DNA of 64,000 nucleotides from an uncultured Alphaproteobacteria bacterium (GCA_944393195.1 CALXZG010000001.1:62001-126000); one strand, 5' to 3'; shown: positions 43,203 through 52,456, counted from the first letter of the stretch. Notes: generated by a model not told the origin, from the letters alone. Program-made: numbers and translations.

Positions 43203-43405
43203 TTTCTGTCGAAAGTAAAATTCTTTTACACGATTTTGAAACGAATTGCAAGTCTTTTTTTGAAAAAATGTATTTTAATTGTTCCCGATGATATGTATCC
43301 ATGACATATAATCTGTTTATTTATTTGATTTTACGACGATTTATTTAAATTAAAAAATAATTTTCTTGGTTTGATTATTTCATCCTTTTTTGAAGAAATT
43401 ATTGC

Positions 43406-43434
43406 TTGCCTTTTTTGGAATATTTATGTATGAT
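43406..43434 (+). promoter_or_regulatory. Promoter of the surface-glycan cluster
   Basis: TTGCCT (43406-43411), 17-bp spacer, TATGAT (43429-43434). About 58 bp of leader follow. The region 43203-43405 is A/T-rich with no gene. Confidence 0.5.
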
Positions 43435-43491
43435 TCTATATCGCTGCTACGATTAGTTTAAAAGTTATTAACCAGGGAAAGGTAAACGTCA

Positions 43492-44439
43492 ATGCCTAAA
43501 ATATCAATCATCGTGCCGGTTTATGGTGTTGAACGTTATTTAGCCCGTTGTTTGGATTCTATTTTAAATCAAACATTTCGGAATTTTGAGGTTATTTGTG
43601 TCAATGACGGCAGCCCGGATAATTGTGGCGTTATTCTGGCTGATTATGCGGTTCGCGATAATCGTATTCGTATTATTACACAGGAAAATAAAGGTCTTTC
43701 CGCGGCCCGCAATCATGGTTTGAAGCAGGCGACCGGTACATATGCTTTGTTTGTTGATTCGGATGATTATATCCATCCGCAATTATTGGAAAGAACGTTG
43801 GCCGTTATTGAACAATCTCATGCCGATATTGTTTGTTTTTCTTTTCAAAATACTTTGCCCGATACACCTGTTTTTTTTCCATTATTAGAGCCAAGCAAAG
43901 TATTATTAACGGATTATCCGCTGACCTTTTGCCGTAAAAGATGTTCTTGGAGAATCTTTTTTAACGTCTGGTCAAAATTATACCGTCGTGATTTTATTGC
44001 GGATCTCTCTTTTATGGAAGGTATTTGTTTTGAAGATTTTCCGTATATTCTTTCTTTAATGGCGAAACGGCCGAAAACGGCAATTATCAAAGATAAATTA
44101 TATTATTATGTTGATAATGAAAGTTCTATTACACATCGGGCGTTAACACCGCGTCACATTTATGATTACCATGCGGGATTATGTGCTATTTATGAAACAT
44201 ATCAATCCTGTCCGGTTAAAGATTGGCACTTTGTTCGACGTATCGTTTTTCCCAATATTTTAAAACAACAGCTGCATCGTATTTATTCGTCGGCAACAGA
44301 TAAACAACCGCTGCTTTGGATGGCATTTGCCCATGAATTACGTGATTTAAAAAGAAAGGGATGCCTCCCTTTTTGCGGTCATAAATTAAAATATTATTGG
44401 ATGTATTGCCGTTTGCTGAAAGGGAAAATGCCGTTATGA
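43492..44439 (+). CDS. Glycosyltransferase family 2
   Basis: A 315-residue GT-A enzyme, first gene of the glycan cluster. 'ISIIVPVYGVERYLARCL', 'VNDGSPDNCG' and 'LFVDSDDYIHP' are the donor-binding and DXD motifs. 'FEDFPYIL' lies in the acceptor half. It is similar in plan to the GT2 at 8626. An AAAGG ribosome site precedes the ATG. Its stop overlaps the next start (ATGA). Sugar specificity is unknown. Confidence 0.88.
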   Translation: MPKISIIVPVYGVERYLARCLDSILNQTFRNFEVICVNDGSPDNCGVILADYAVRDNRIRIITQENKGLSAARNHGLKQATGTYALFVDSDDYIHPQLLERTLAVIEQSHADIVCFSFQNTLPDTPVFFPLLEPSKVLLTDYPLTFCRKRCSWRIFFNVWSKLYRRDFIADLSFMEGICFEDFPYILSLMAKRPKTAIIKDKLYYYVDNESSITHRALTPRHIYDYHAGLCAIYETYQSCPVKDWHFVRRIVFPNILKQQLHRIYSSATDKQPLLWMAFAHELRDLKRKGCLPFCGHKLKYYWMYCRLLKGKMPL

Positions 44440-45254
44440 CAATTCATTTATTCGTTTGTTGCCATAAACCCGCTATCGTGCCGCAAAATGATATCATTAA
44501 ACCGATACATGTCGGTAAAACTCTGTCCCCGCTTAATTTGAATATGCCGGGGGATGACACGGGCGATCATATTTCCGAAAAAAATCCCCATTTTTGTGAG
44601 TTGACGGCCACCTATTGGATTTGGAAGAATTGTCACGCCGATATTGTCGGTTTATTCCATTATCGTCGCTATTTAAATTTTAAGACATCGGATACAAAAT
44701 CCTTTCATGTGCCTGCCGATTTTACGGAAAAATACGGTTTGACTCCGGCCTGCATTCAAAACGCTTTGGCTGATTGTGATTTGATTGTTCCCCGTGCGAG
44801 TAAACCGACGGAGGTAAGTGTCTACGATTATTATCGGAACGCGCATGTTGTCTCTGATTTGGATTTAGTTCTGGATATTATTCGTGACAAATATCCGGAT
44901 ACATATGTCGCCGCGGAACAAGCCTTAAAAAACACCTCCCAAATGTATCTCGGTAATATACTGATTGCTAAAAAGGAAATCTTTGATTTATACGCGGCAT
45001 GGCTGTTTGATATTTTATTTGCCGTTGAACAAAAAATCCAACCGGAAGTCCTGAAACGGGATGCGTATCAACAACGTGTTTATGGTTTTTTGGCGGAAAG
45101 AATGATGGGCGTGTTTTTGGCAACGCATCCGACCTTAAAGGTCAAAACACTGCCGCTGTTGTTTGTTGAGGAAAATCTGAAAAAGTGGTGCCGCTATTGT
45201 ATCCGTCAATGGAAGCGTCGTATCTTGCGACTATTGGGATTGCGGAGGAAATAA
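44436..45254 (+). CDS. DUF4422 glycosyltransferase
   Basis: The start is ATG 44436, overlapping the previous stop. The 272-residue protein carries the DUF4422 hallmarks: 'ELTATYWIWKN' and 'IVGLFHYRRYLNF', then 'DLIVPRA'. DUF4422 proteins are found in capsule and LPS clusters and include galactofuranosyl- or galactosyltransferase-type enzymes. The neighbouring Glf makes a Galf donor likely, as inference. Confidence 0.85.
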   Translation: MTIHLFVCCHKPAIVPQNDIIKPIHVGKTLSPLNLNMPGDDTGDHISEKNPHFCELTATYWIWKNCHADIVGLFHYRRYLNFKTSDTKSFHVPADFTEKYGLTPACIQNALADCDLIVPRASKPTEVSVYDYYRNAHVVSDLDLVLDIIRDKYPDTYVAAEQALKNTSQMYLGNILIAKKEIFDLYAAWLFDILFAVEQKIQPEVLKRDAYQQRVYGFLAERMMGVFLATHPTLKVKTLPLLFVEENLKKWCRYCIRQWKRRILRLLGLRRK

Positions 45255-45256
45255 TC

Positions 45257-46384
45257 ATGCATGTGCAAAACCTGATTGTCGGTTGCGGTTTTTCTGGCGC
45301 AACATTGGCGCATAAAATAGCTACCGAGCTGCATGAAGAAGTCTTAATCATTGATGCAAAACCGCATATCGCCGGTCATTGTTATGATGATTGGCAGGAT
45401 GGTATCTGCGTTCATCGATATGGGACGCATATTTTTCATACAAACTTGAAACATGTTTGGGATTTTGTCGGTCGCTTTACACAATGGTATCCCTATATGC
45501 ATACGGTTAAAGCCCAAATTGATGGTCAGGAAGTCCCCATTCCCTTTAACCTGAATACGATTCATCAATTGTTTCCATCGACTATGGCGACTCTGTTGAC
45601 GGAAAAATTAATTTCTCGGTTCGGGTTTAATGTGAAAGTTCCGATTTTGCAATTACGTGCGGCCGAGGATAAAGATCTGGCTTTTTTGGCTGATTATATT
45701 TATGAAAAAGTTTTTCTTAATTATACCCTTAAACAATGGGGTATGAAACCGGAAGAGCTGGATCCTGTCGTCACCGGTCGTGTTCCGGTTTATGTTTCCC
45801 GCGATAACAGATATTTTCAAGATACCTATCAAGGGATTCCCTTGAACGGTTATACGGCCATTGTTGAAAAGATGTTGGATCACCCGCTGATAAAAGTGCA
45901 ACTAAATACGTCATATCAGGATGTTAAAAATAACATTTCATGTGATAGATTATGTTATACGGGCCCGATAGATGAATTTTTTGATTATACGTTGGGTGCA
46001 TTGCCGTATCGTAGCTTGGCCTTTGATTTTGTACGGTTTAATCGTCCGTATTTTCAATCCGGGGCCGTTATCAATTATCCGAATAATTATAATTGGACCC
46101 GTATCGGGGAATATAAATATTTCTTAAACACGCCTTCTGAAACCACGATTGTTTCATATGAATATCCGCAACCTTTTGTTCAAGGGCAAAATGATCGGTA
46201 TTATCCGATTGTTAAAGCGGAAAATACAGCCTTATATGCGCAATACGCGGAATGTGCGACGCAATTAAAAAATACTTTTTTTCTTGGCCGTCTTGGCGAT
46301 TATCAATACTACGATATGGACAAAGCCGTTGCCCGTGCCTTGGATGTGTTTGAAAGGATAAAAAATGAAACGTCAAATGATTAG
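45257..46384 (+). CDS. glf: UDP-galactopyranose mutase
   Basis: FAD enzyme interconverting UDP-galactopyranose and UDP-galactofuranose. The start is ATG 45257 ('MHVQNLIVGCGFSGATLA', the FAD-binding GxGxxG region), giving 375 residues. 'HIAGHCYD', 'YGTHIFHT' and the C-terminal 'GRLGDYQYYDMDKAV' are typical UGM motifs. It implies galactofuranose in the surface glycan. It overlaps the next gene by 20 bp. Confidence 0.94.
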   Translation: MHVQNLIVGCGFSGATLAHKIATELHEEVLIIDAKPHIAGHCYDDWQDGICVHRYGTHIFHTNLKHVWDFVGRFTQWYPYMHTVKAQIDGQEVPIPFNLNTIHQLFPSTMATLLTEKLISRFGFNVKVPILQLRAAEDKDLAFLADYIYEKVFLNYTLKQWGMKPEELDPVVTGRVPVYVSRDNRYFQDTYQGIPLNGYTAIVEKMLDHPLIKVQLNTSYQDVKNNISCDRLCYTGPIDEFFDYTLGALPYRSLAFDFVRFNRPYFQSGAVINYPNNYNWTRIGEYKYFLNTPSETTIVSYEYPQPFVQGQNDRYYPIVKAENTALYAQYAECATQLKNTFFLGRLGDYQYYDMDKAVARALDVFERIKNETSND

Positions 46385-47114
46385 AGTATTGTCCGCTCTG
46401 ATTCCTTATAGAAATTGGCGTCATCGTATAAGGAACAGATTTCTTAAAGGTGTAAAGTCCGAAAACCGATTGAACATCTATTCCGGTCAAGTTGTTTTGT
46501 TTGACGATACAGGGCGTGAGGTTAAATTTAATCCCGGAAAATATTCCCGGATTCAAGGTATTGTTAATGCATCAAACACGGTTATTAAAATTCATGAATC
46601 CTGTACCGATTTAGATTTGAATTTGGAAGTAACTTCACCATATTCAGAAGTGATCATTCATAAAAATGTTTCCGGTCGGATGCGTGTACGATTGAGCTAT
46701 GGCGTTGGGCAGAAACTTCATGTCGGTGCAAATACAAAATGTGTCGGGGTATCTTTTATTTTAGATGAAAATGCACAAATTTTTATTGGAGAAAATAATT
46801 TAATATCGGCTCATGTTGTTATTTTTGGAGCAGATGGGCACGCGGTTATTGATCGGGAAACAGAAAAAGTTATTAATGGCGTTAAACATCCGTTGATAAT
46901 AGGCAATCATTGTTGGATCGGGTATCGTGCCATGATTTTAAAAAATGCGTATATTCCGAATAATTGTATTGTAGGTGGGGGAACGGTTGTTACCGGTCAA
47001 TTTAATGAAGAAAATATCGTTTTGGGTGGTAACCCGGCGCGTATTGTGAAACGTAATGTCGATTGGACACACAAAAATGCTTATTTTTTAGTTAACCAAA
47101 AGGAAATAAAATAA
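46365..47114 (+). CDS. Left-handed beta-helix acyltransferase (hexapeptide family)
   Basis: A 249-residue protein. The C-terminal half has hexapeptide repeats and the acetyl-CoA transferase pattern 'GADGHAVID', 'IGNHCWIGYRAMIL' and 'GGTVVTGQF', ending 'GNPARIVKRN'. The N-terminal ~100 residues are a second beta-rich region. It probably O-acetylates a glycan sugar. It is a diverged paralogue of the gene at 50195. Confidence 0.85.
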   Translation: MKRQMIRVLSALIPYRNWRHRIRNRFLKGVKSENRLNIYSGQVVLFDDTGREVKFNPGKYSRIQGIVNASNTVIKIHESCTDLDLNLEVTSPYSEVIIHKNVSGRMRVRLSYGVGQKLHVGANTKCVGVSFILDENAQIFIGENNLISAHVVIFGADGHAVIDRETEKVINGVKHPLIIGNHCWIGYRAMILKNAYIPNNCIVGGGTVVTGQFNEENIVLGGNPARIVKRNVDWTHKNAYFLVNQKEIK

Positions 47115-48079
47115 TGCCAAATATATTCTATCGTTTCATTTCTTATTTAATCCCTGATAGGAAAAAACGTCGCCAATTCCGTAAGGCTCATATGCGTTTG
47201 TCCTTATCGGAAATCAATGCGAAAAAGCTGGAAAGTATTAACCATATTTTAAAATTTTCAATTGATCCGCGTACCATACCTCCGGCACAAGGATGTTTAA
47301 AAATGATTCAAGACGGATCTGTTGCTATTTTAAATTATTTGGATGGTATCTGTCGCCGACATGGTATTACATATTGGATTGACAGCGGAACACTCATTGG
47401 TTACATGCGTCATCGCGGTTTTATTCCCTGGGATGATGACATAGATATTGCCATGCTTCGTTCCGATTATGATAAGTTGTTGTCTTTATTGGATACAGAA
47501 TTTAAAAAAGACGGTTTTTATTCTCGCGGCGGTGAAATTATACAGCTTTTTTATAAAGATACTCCTTGTCAGGTCGATGTTTTTCCTTTTGATGTCGGGG
47601 ATTCTGTTCATCCGCCGAAAGGGGAACAATATCAACGCTTTTTGTCGGTATTGGAAGAAATAAAGTCACATATGGATTTTAACTCGGACGCTTGGCGCGC
47701 CCGTCGTCAGCCGGTATCGGACGATTATCTGAAATATTGCTTTCATATGCGGGATACGCAATTGGTGCCTCAACCTGTGGATAAGGGCTTTTTATTTTAC
47801 GGTGTGGAAACGGCTGTGCATAACAGGTCTTGTTTTGCTTACGAAGATATTTTTCCCTTGCGTCCGATTGATTTTATGGGTATATCAACGTATGCTCCCA
47901 ACCAAGCCGACTACTACCTGTTTTGTCAATATGGCGACTATATGACATTACCGTCGGATTTTTCCTCCCATCATGGTAGCTCTCTGGCGGCTCAAATAAC
48001 ACCCGATAATTATAAAACATGTTGTGAATTGATACAAAAATATACACCGTCTCATCGGGAGGATTCATGCCCCGCGTAG
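47114..48079 (+). CDS. LicD family phosphotransferase
   Basis: A 321-residue LicD/fukutin-like protein. 'YWIDSGTLIGYMRHRGFIPWDDDIDIAM' (positions ~95-122; the GT and DDDID motifs are key) is the nucleotidyltransferase-fold active region. LicD moves phosphocholine or a similar phospho-alcohol from CDP-linked donor to glycan. The LicC-like gene follows with a 13-bp overlap. The N-terminal basic segment is like that of the acyltransferases here. Confidence 0.88.
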   Translation: MPNIFYRFISYLIPDRKKRRQFRKAHMRLSLSEINAKKLESINHILKFSIDPRTIPPAQGCLKMIQDGSVAILNYLDGICRRHGITYWIDSGTLIGYMRHRGFIPWDDDIDIAMLRSDYDKLLSLLDTEFKKDGFYSRGGEIIQLFYKDTPCQVDVFPFDVGDSVHPPKGEQYQRFLSVLEEIKSHMDFNSDAWRARRQPVSDDYLKYCFHMRDTQLVPQPVDKGFLFYGVETAVHNRSCFAYEDIFPLRPIDFMGISTYAPNQADYYLFCQYGDYMTLPSDFSSHHGSSLAAQITPDNYKTCCELIQKYTPSHREDSCPA

Positions 48080-48942
48080 ATAATGCCGTTATTTTAGCCG
48101 CCGGTTTTTCCAGCCGCTTTGTGCCAATTTGCTTCGACAAACCAAAGGCTTTATTGCCCGTTTGCGGGGAAACGTTGATCGAACGTCAAATTCGTCAGCT
48201 GCATGATGTTGGTGTTCACGATATTATCGTTATTACAGGTGCTTATCGGCATCAATTTGATTTTTTACAAACAAAGCATCATGTCACTTTAATTCATAAT
48301 CCGGACTATGCGGTAAAAAATAATTTTGCCAGTTTATATGCCGCTCGCTCTGTTTTAAAAAATACAATTATTTCTTCATCTGATTTGTTTTTTCCGGATA
48401 ATATTTTTGTTAATCAGTCGGATTATGCGTATTATGCCTCTGTTTTTGTGAACGGTCCGACAACGCAAAGGTGTTTGACACTAAACGAACGGGATGAAAT
48501 TATTGCAACTTCTTATAGCGGAAGGGATACGTGGATAACATTCGGCGGACATGCCTTTTTAACCGAGGATATTTCTCAAAAATTGATAGATTTAATACAT
48601 CCTGTATACCACGATCCTTTATATGCCAATAAATATTGGGTCGATTTTCAAGATGAACATTTATCAGATATGCCGATGCGTATCAAAAAACTGCCGCCCA
48701 ATGCCATTGTTGAATTTAATACATTAGAGGCACTGCGTTCGTTTGATACGAATTTTAACGCGCGTTCTTTTTCGGCCGCAATGGATATCATCTGTCGGCG
48801 GTTGGATTGTCCGGATGATAAAATGATTCATTCTTTTGAACCGATTAAATCGAATAATGAAGCTGTCGGCTGTTTTTTTGTTTATCGGGGAAAAAAATAC
48901 CAATATTTACATTCAACGCAACAAGTGGAGCTATGTATATGA
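48067..48942 (+). CDS. LicC-like nucleotidyltransferase
   Basis: A 291-residue protein. The N-terminal 'VILAAGFSSRFVP', then 'DKPKALLPVCGETLIERQI' and 'SSSDLFFPDN', are sugar/choline-phosphate NTP-transferase motifs of the LicC and PntC group. It likely makes the CDP-activated donor used by the adjacent LicD. No choline kinase, choline transporter or PEP mutase is seen, so the activated group (choline, ethanolamine, aminoethylphosphonate or another) is open. Confidence 0.82.
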   Translation: MPRVDNAVILAAGFSSRFVPICFDKPKALLPVCGETLIERQIRQLHDVGVHDIIVITGAYRHQFDFLQTKHHVTLIHNPDYAVKNNFASLYAARSVLKNTIISSSDLFFPDNIFVNQSDYAYYASVFVNGPTTQRCLTLNERDEIIATSYSGRDTWITFGGHAFLTEDISQKLIDLIHPVYHDPLYANKYWVDFQDEHLSDMPMRIKKLPPNAIVEFNTLEALRSFDTNFNARSFSAAMDIICRRLDCPDDKMIHSFEPIKSNNEAVGCFFVYRGKKYQYLHSTQQVELCI

Positions 48943-50177
48943 TAAAAGAAATAGAACAAATTCAAAATCTGCATAAAGAATTTCGGGCATATCACGACAA
49001 ATCCTTACCGCTGTGCGCGGCCGAAAACGTCATTTCTGATTTTGTGAAATGGCCATTGATTAGCGGGTATCAGGAACGTTATATTATGGGGAGTGCATAT
49101 GATTTTTCAATGGACGGTAATTTTATCGGGGCCGAAAAATTGTATCCGTATTATCAATTGATTAGTACGCTGGGTAAAGAACTTTTTCACGCTACCTATA
49201 CGGATGTGCGAACCTTGACGGGAATGAACGCCGCGAATATGTTGGCCAGCGCTTTGATTTCTCCGGGTGATAATGTGATGATTTTAGGGCAAGAGTGGGG
49301 TGGTCATGCCTCTATGAAACCCACATTTGAACGCTTGGGCGCAAACGTTTTTGATGCTCCGTATGATTTAAATGCGTATGATTTTGATTATGAAGCGTTG
49401 AACCGGGAAATAAAAGAGAAAAATATTCAATTTTTGAATATAGCTCCATCGGATATTTTATTCCCGCATGATTTTTCTAAAATCGATGATACCAACTGTG
49501 TTGTTTTATTTGATTACAGTCAGTTATTAGGGCTTATTGCTGCCGGTTTATTGCCTAATCCCCTGGATGTTATGCCGAACTGTATTTTATTTGGTGGAAC
49601 GCATAAGACCATGCCCGGGCCGGCACATGGAATTATTATGACAAATAACAAAATATTGTTCCAAAAAATAGATCGGGAAATTAATCCCAAATATTTACGG
49701 AATGTACAGACGCATCAGGTCGTCAGTCTGTTATGCACTCTGATTGAAATGAAATATTATGGTAAAGCTTATCAGGAAAATATCGTGCGGATGGCGAATA
49801 CTCTTGGTGCGGAATTGGATAAAAATGGTTTTAATATTGTTTCTAAAAACGGTGTCTATACACAAACGCATCAACTGTTTTTGGAAATGACCGAAAACCA
49901 GATGAATATATTCTTCCGAAATGCAATGGCGGAACACATTACTTTAAATACAAAGAAAAAACCGTTGTTCCATGGTGGCTTTGGCATTCGTTTGGGATTA
50001 CAGGAAATCGCCCGCTACGATTGGGATGATAATGCGTTAACAACAATTGCCCAAATTTTAACGTGTATCAGGGATGCATCTTATCCGACTGAAACGGTTC
50101 GACGTTTCATGGCTCAGTTACCGCCGAAAAAGATTCATTTTACATTTTCCGAAAATGAATTTAACATTAATATGTAA
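48939..50177 (+). CDS. SHMT-like PLP enzyme in the glycan cluster
   Basis: A 412-residue fold-type I PLP protein resembling serine hydroxymethyltransferase. The PLP lysine is in 'GGTHKTMPGPAHG', and the 'LCAAENVIS' and 'TGMNAANMLASALI' regions parallel SHMT segments. The sequence is too diverged to be the housekeeping glyA. I prefer ATG 48939, which overlaps the previous stop and is 9 bp from GGAG. In this setting it may build or modify a small amino-alcohol or amino acid that decorates the glycan; this is inference. Confidence 0.75.
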   Translation: MIKEIEQIQNLHKEFRAYHDKSLPLCAAENVISDFVKWPLISGYQERYIMGSAYDFSMDGNFIGAEKLYPYYQLISTLGKELFHATYTDVRTLTGMNAANMLASALISPGDNVMILGQEWGGHASMKPTFERLGANVFDAPYDLNAYDFDYEALNREIKEKNIQFLNIAPSDILFPHDFSKIDDTNCVVLFDYSQLLGLIAAGLLPNPLDVMPNCILFGGTHKTMPGPAHGIIMTNNKILFQKIDREINPKYLRNVQTHQVVSLLCTLIEMKYYGKAYQENIVRMANTLGAELDKNGFNIVSKNGVYTQTHQLFLEMTENQMNIFFRNAMAEHITLNTKKKPLFHGGFGIRLGLQEIARYDWDDNALTTIAQILTCIRDASYPTETVRRFMAQLPPKKIHFTFSENEFNINM

Positions 50178-50194
50178 GAACGAAAGGAGATAAT

Positions 50195-50944
50195 ATGAGA
50201 AAATTATTAGCCAATTTTATTTGCCTTTTTATTCCGAAAAAAGAACAGAGGAAAAGAATAAGAAGTGCTTTATTATTAGGTAGTTATAAAATTCTGGGGG
50301 GGGGTAATCAGATCATTGTGGAGGAAAATGGTCGGGAACGTTTTTTGCGGAAAAAGGAACGAATCCCCGGTTTGAATATTCGCATTAAGGGGTGTAATAA
50401 TCGCATTAAATTACACTTGCCAATTCGGGCTGCCGATAGTTGTATTTGGATTAAAAATGATAATGCTTCCGTTGAAATCGGTCCTTCCCGTGAATTTTTT
50501 AATAGCCTGGTCTATATCGCGCGGGCGGAACATCAAAAGTGCGTTATTGGGGCAAACACCACGGTATCCGGTGCACAAATTGTTTTAACGGAAACATCGG
50601 CGGAATGCCATATCGGAAAAAATTGTATGATATCGCATGGCGTTATTATTCGTGGTAGTGACGGGCACTCTATTATTGATCCTAAAACGAAAAAGATATT
50701 GAATGCCCCGGTTTCTCCGCTGATTATCGGGGATCATTGCTGGATTTGTGAAAATACGACCATTTTGCGTAAAGCGCGTATTCCCAATCATACGATTATT
50801 GGAAACGGCTCCATCGTCACAAAAGTATTTTCAGAAGAATATACGGCTTTGGCCGGCAATCCGGCCCGGGTTGTATCCCGTAATGTTTCATGGATACCGG
50901 AAAATGAATATGAATTCATCAATGGATTAAAATGTATATTTTAA
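50195..50944 (+). CDS. Hexapeptide-repeat acyltransferase with G9 tract (possible phase variation)
   Basis: A 249-residue paralogue of the gene at 46365, with the same two-part plan. Matching motifs are 'GSDGHSIID', 'IGDHCWICENTTIL', 'GNGSIVTKVF' and 'GNPARVVSRN'. RBS AAAGGAGA is clear. A run of nine G at 50296-50304 encodes part of 'LGGGN' early in the gene. The sequenced length keeps the frame open. Loss of one G would end it 26 codons on, and gain of one G would end it at once. Confidence 0.85.
   Translation: MRKLLANFICLFIPKKEQRKRIRSALLLGSYKILGGGNQIIVEENGRERFLRKKERIPGLNIRIKGCNNRIKLHLPIRAADSCIWIKNDNASVEIGPSREFFNSLVYIARAEHQKCVIGANTTVSGAQIVLTETSAECHIGKNCMISHGVIIRGSDGHSIIDPKTKKILNAPVSPLIIGDHCWICENTTILRKARIPNHTIIGNGSIVTKVFSEEYTALAGNPARVVSRNVSWIPENEYEFINGLKCIF
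50296..50304 (+). repeat. Poly-G tract (G9) in coding sequence
   Basis: Nine consecutive G within an otherwise A/T-rich gene, the longest G run I see in the window. It is in the slipped-strand mispairing class. Confidence 0.9.
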
Positions 50945-50952
50945 TTTGAAAA

Positions 50953-50984
50953 GAGGCGGGGAGGTACCCGCCTCCCTGTTTTAT
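50953..50984 (+). terminator. Terminator of the glycan cluster
   Basis: Stem GAGGCGGG / CCCGCCTC with loop GAGGTA, followed by CCTGTTTTATT. The T-run is moderate. Confidence 0.6.
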
Positions 50985-51286
50985 TCTTTCGGATATTTGG
51001 CTTTTATCGCCGCAATAGTGTCCTGCCATACGGTCGTTCCGTTGACTTTGTCCCAGTATATCATATCCAATTGCTCCCCGATGGCCGGATATTCGGCTGC
51101 CCGTTTTTCCACATAGCTCGGTTCCGGCGGTGTCGGTTCTGTTCCTTTAAAGTATCGTTTCCCGTTATATCCGTACACAATTTCATTTTCTGTTGTCATT
51201 GTTAAACCGGAAATTTCGGCAATATGTTGATTCGGTGTCGACCGACCGATAGTTCCGTCTGTTAAAATCTCATAATATATTGTCAT
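50981..51286 (-). CDS. Phage tail-module protein, XkdW-like
   Basis: The start is ATG 51286 after AAAGGAGAAA, giving 101 residues. The C-terminal pattern 'AIGEQLDMIYWDKVNGTT' with 'IAAIKAKYP' is common in small phage tail proteins found beside tail fibres. The ATG overlaps the fibre stop (ATGA). It is likely a fibre-associated or assembly protein; function is not proven. Confidence 0.65.
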   Translation of the reverse strand: MTIYYEILTDGTIGRSTPNQHIAEISGLTMTTENEIVYGYNGKRYFKGTEPTPPEPSYVEKRAAEYPAIGEQLDMIYWDKVNGTTVWQDTIAAIKAKYPKE

Positions 51287-52290
51287 ACATTTTCTCCTTT
51301 TGCATAGTAAAAACGCCATGTCGAAATTGTGATATTACCGTGAGTCGGAGTGACGATTGATCCGCATGCGACCGGTATAGTAGCGCATAAAGTGTTTCCT
51401 GAATCGGATTTTACAGTCATATAATCGGCACTGGAACTGGCGGTTCCCAAACTGATTGCAAGGTAGGCTCCCGAACCCCCACTGGTACCACGCAGATAAA
51501 AATAACCGTTTTTGGGAGCCGTATAGTTGTTTCCGGATGTATAACTGTAATCAATATAGTTTTCACTCGGCATTGGAGCTGTCGCAATGACGGTTTGTCC
51601 TGCCTCAGTTAAATTATCCAGATTAATATTCGCTTTGTTGTTCATCGTTTCTTCTGCATTTGCCGCCGACGTTGCCGCTTCCGTCGCTTTTTGTGTGGCT
51701 GTTTCGGCTGCATTAATTGCCTGTGTTGCCTGGGCTGTTGCTTCATCGGCTTTGACAATTGCCGTATCCCGATAGGAACGTAACGTGCTTTCCAACACAT
51801 TAATTTCAACAGCCGAGTTTTCTAAATTGGTGCCGTCCGCATTCCATACAATGGCTTTACCCGCACTCGGTGTCGGTAATGTCAAGTCAATGTCGGTATC
51901 GGTCGCATAGGGCGGTAATACCATGGAACGGTTCAGGTTATCGGCAATTTGTTGTTGACAGGCGATTTGATAATCCAATTCGTAATTTAACGCACTGGCA
52001 CGTAAGGCACCGCCTTCTTGAAAATCCGTTGTCCGTTCAATGTCTAAATTGCGAAATAAAGTGATTACGCTTCCCTTTTCCGGTACCGTTGTAAATGTCA
52101 CCGTACCGCCGGCCGTATCGGTATCAAAAGAAACCGTATACGTATCACTGTCCTGCAATACGTCATTGCAATAAACATTCATATTTTCGGCCTTAAAAAT
52201 AGCGAACGAAAATTCAAATGTCGATAATATCCCGTCCGCAATATATTGAATACGCGGCGGAATACTTTTGATTTGTATGTGTTCCGTCAT
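51283..52290 (-). CDS. Phage-type tail fibre protein
   Basis: The start is ATG 52290 after AAAGGAGAAAT, giving 335 residues. The first ~130 residues ('FEFSFAIFKAENMNVYCNDV', 'RNLDIERTTDFQEGGALRAS') match the N-terminal attachment domain of T7-type tail fibres. An Ala-rich coiled coil follows (about 165-225), then a small C-terminal receptor-type domain. No other phage structural, lysis or integrase genes are present, so this is a remnant or a domesticated module. Confidence 0.75.
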   Translation of the reverse strand: MTEHIQIKSIPPRIQYIADGILSTFEFSFAIFKAENMNVYCNDVLQDSDTYTVSFDTDTAGGTVTFTTVPEKGSVITLFRNLDIERTTDFQEGGALRASALNYELDYQIACQQQIADNLNRSMVLPPYATDTDIDLTLPTPSAGKAIVWNADGTNLENSAVEINVLESTLRSYRDTAIVKADEATAQATQAINAAETATQKATEAATSAANAEETMNNKANINLDNLTEAGQTVIATAPMPSENYIDYSYTSGNNYTAPKNGYFYLRGTSGGSGAYLAISLGTASSSADYMTVKSDSGNTLCATIPVACGSIVTPTHGNITISTWRFYYAKGENV

Positions 52291-52337
52291 AATTTCTCCT
52301 TTATCTAGAATGAGGGTGGTCAAGCAGAAACAGGCAT

Positions 52338-52450
52338 AAAAAAACACCGGATAAATCATCCGGAGCCTGAAAAAATAGGTTCCGTCTGCTTTGTTCGGAA
52401 CCCTATATTATAGGCGTAAATCCTCTTTCGATACTATCGTGCCTATAACT
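52338..52450 (-). ncRNA. Structured leader or small RNA with tandem terminators, upstream of the tail fibre gene
   Basis: From a predicted start near 52450, the minus-strand RNA has an 8-bp stem TTATAGGC / GCCTATAA (52441-52448 with 52408-52415). It then has a terminator ATAGGGTTCCG / CGGAACCTAT plus T6 (52370-52406), and a second terminator CCGGAT-GATTT-ATCCGG plus T7 (52338-52363). The UAUAGG and CCUAU segments each occur twice and can pair in alternative ways. I recognise no known RNA class. Confidence 0.55.
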
Positions 52451-52456
52451 GATAAC

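Noticed and set aside
43203-43491. Small genes or RNAs before the glycan cluster
   Set aside because: The region is A/T-rich with a promoter only; no frame with a ribosome site or stable structured RNA was seen.
50981-52290. Complete prophage
   Set aside because: Only a fibre and its small partner are present; no capsid, terminase, lysis or integrase gene. xerC at 24675 is the housekeeping recombinase.
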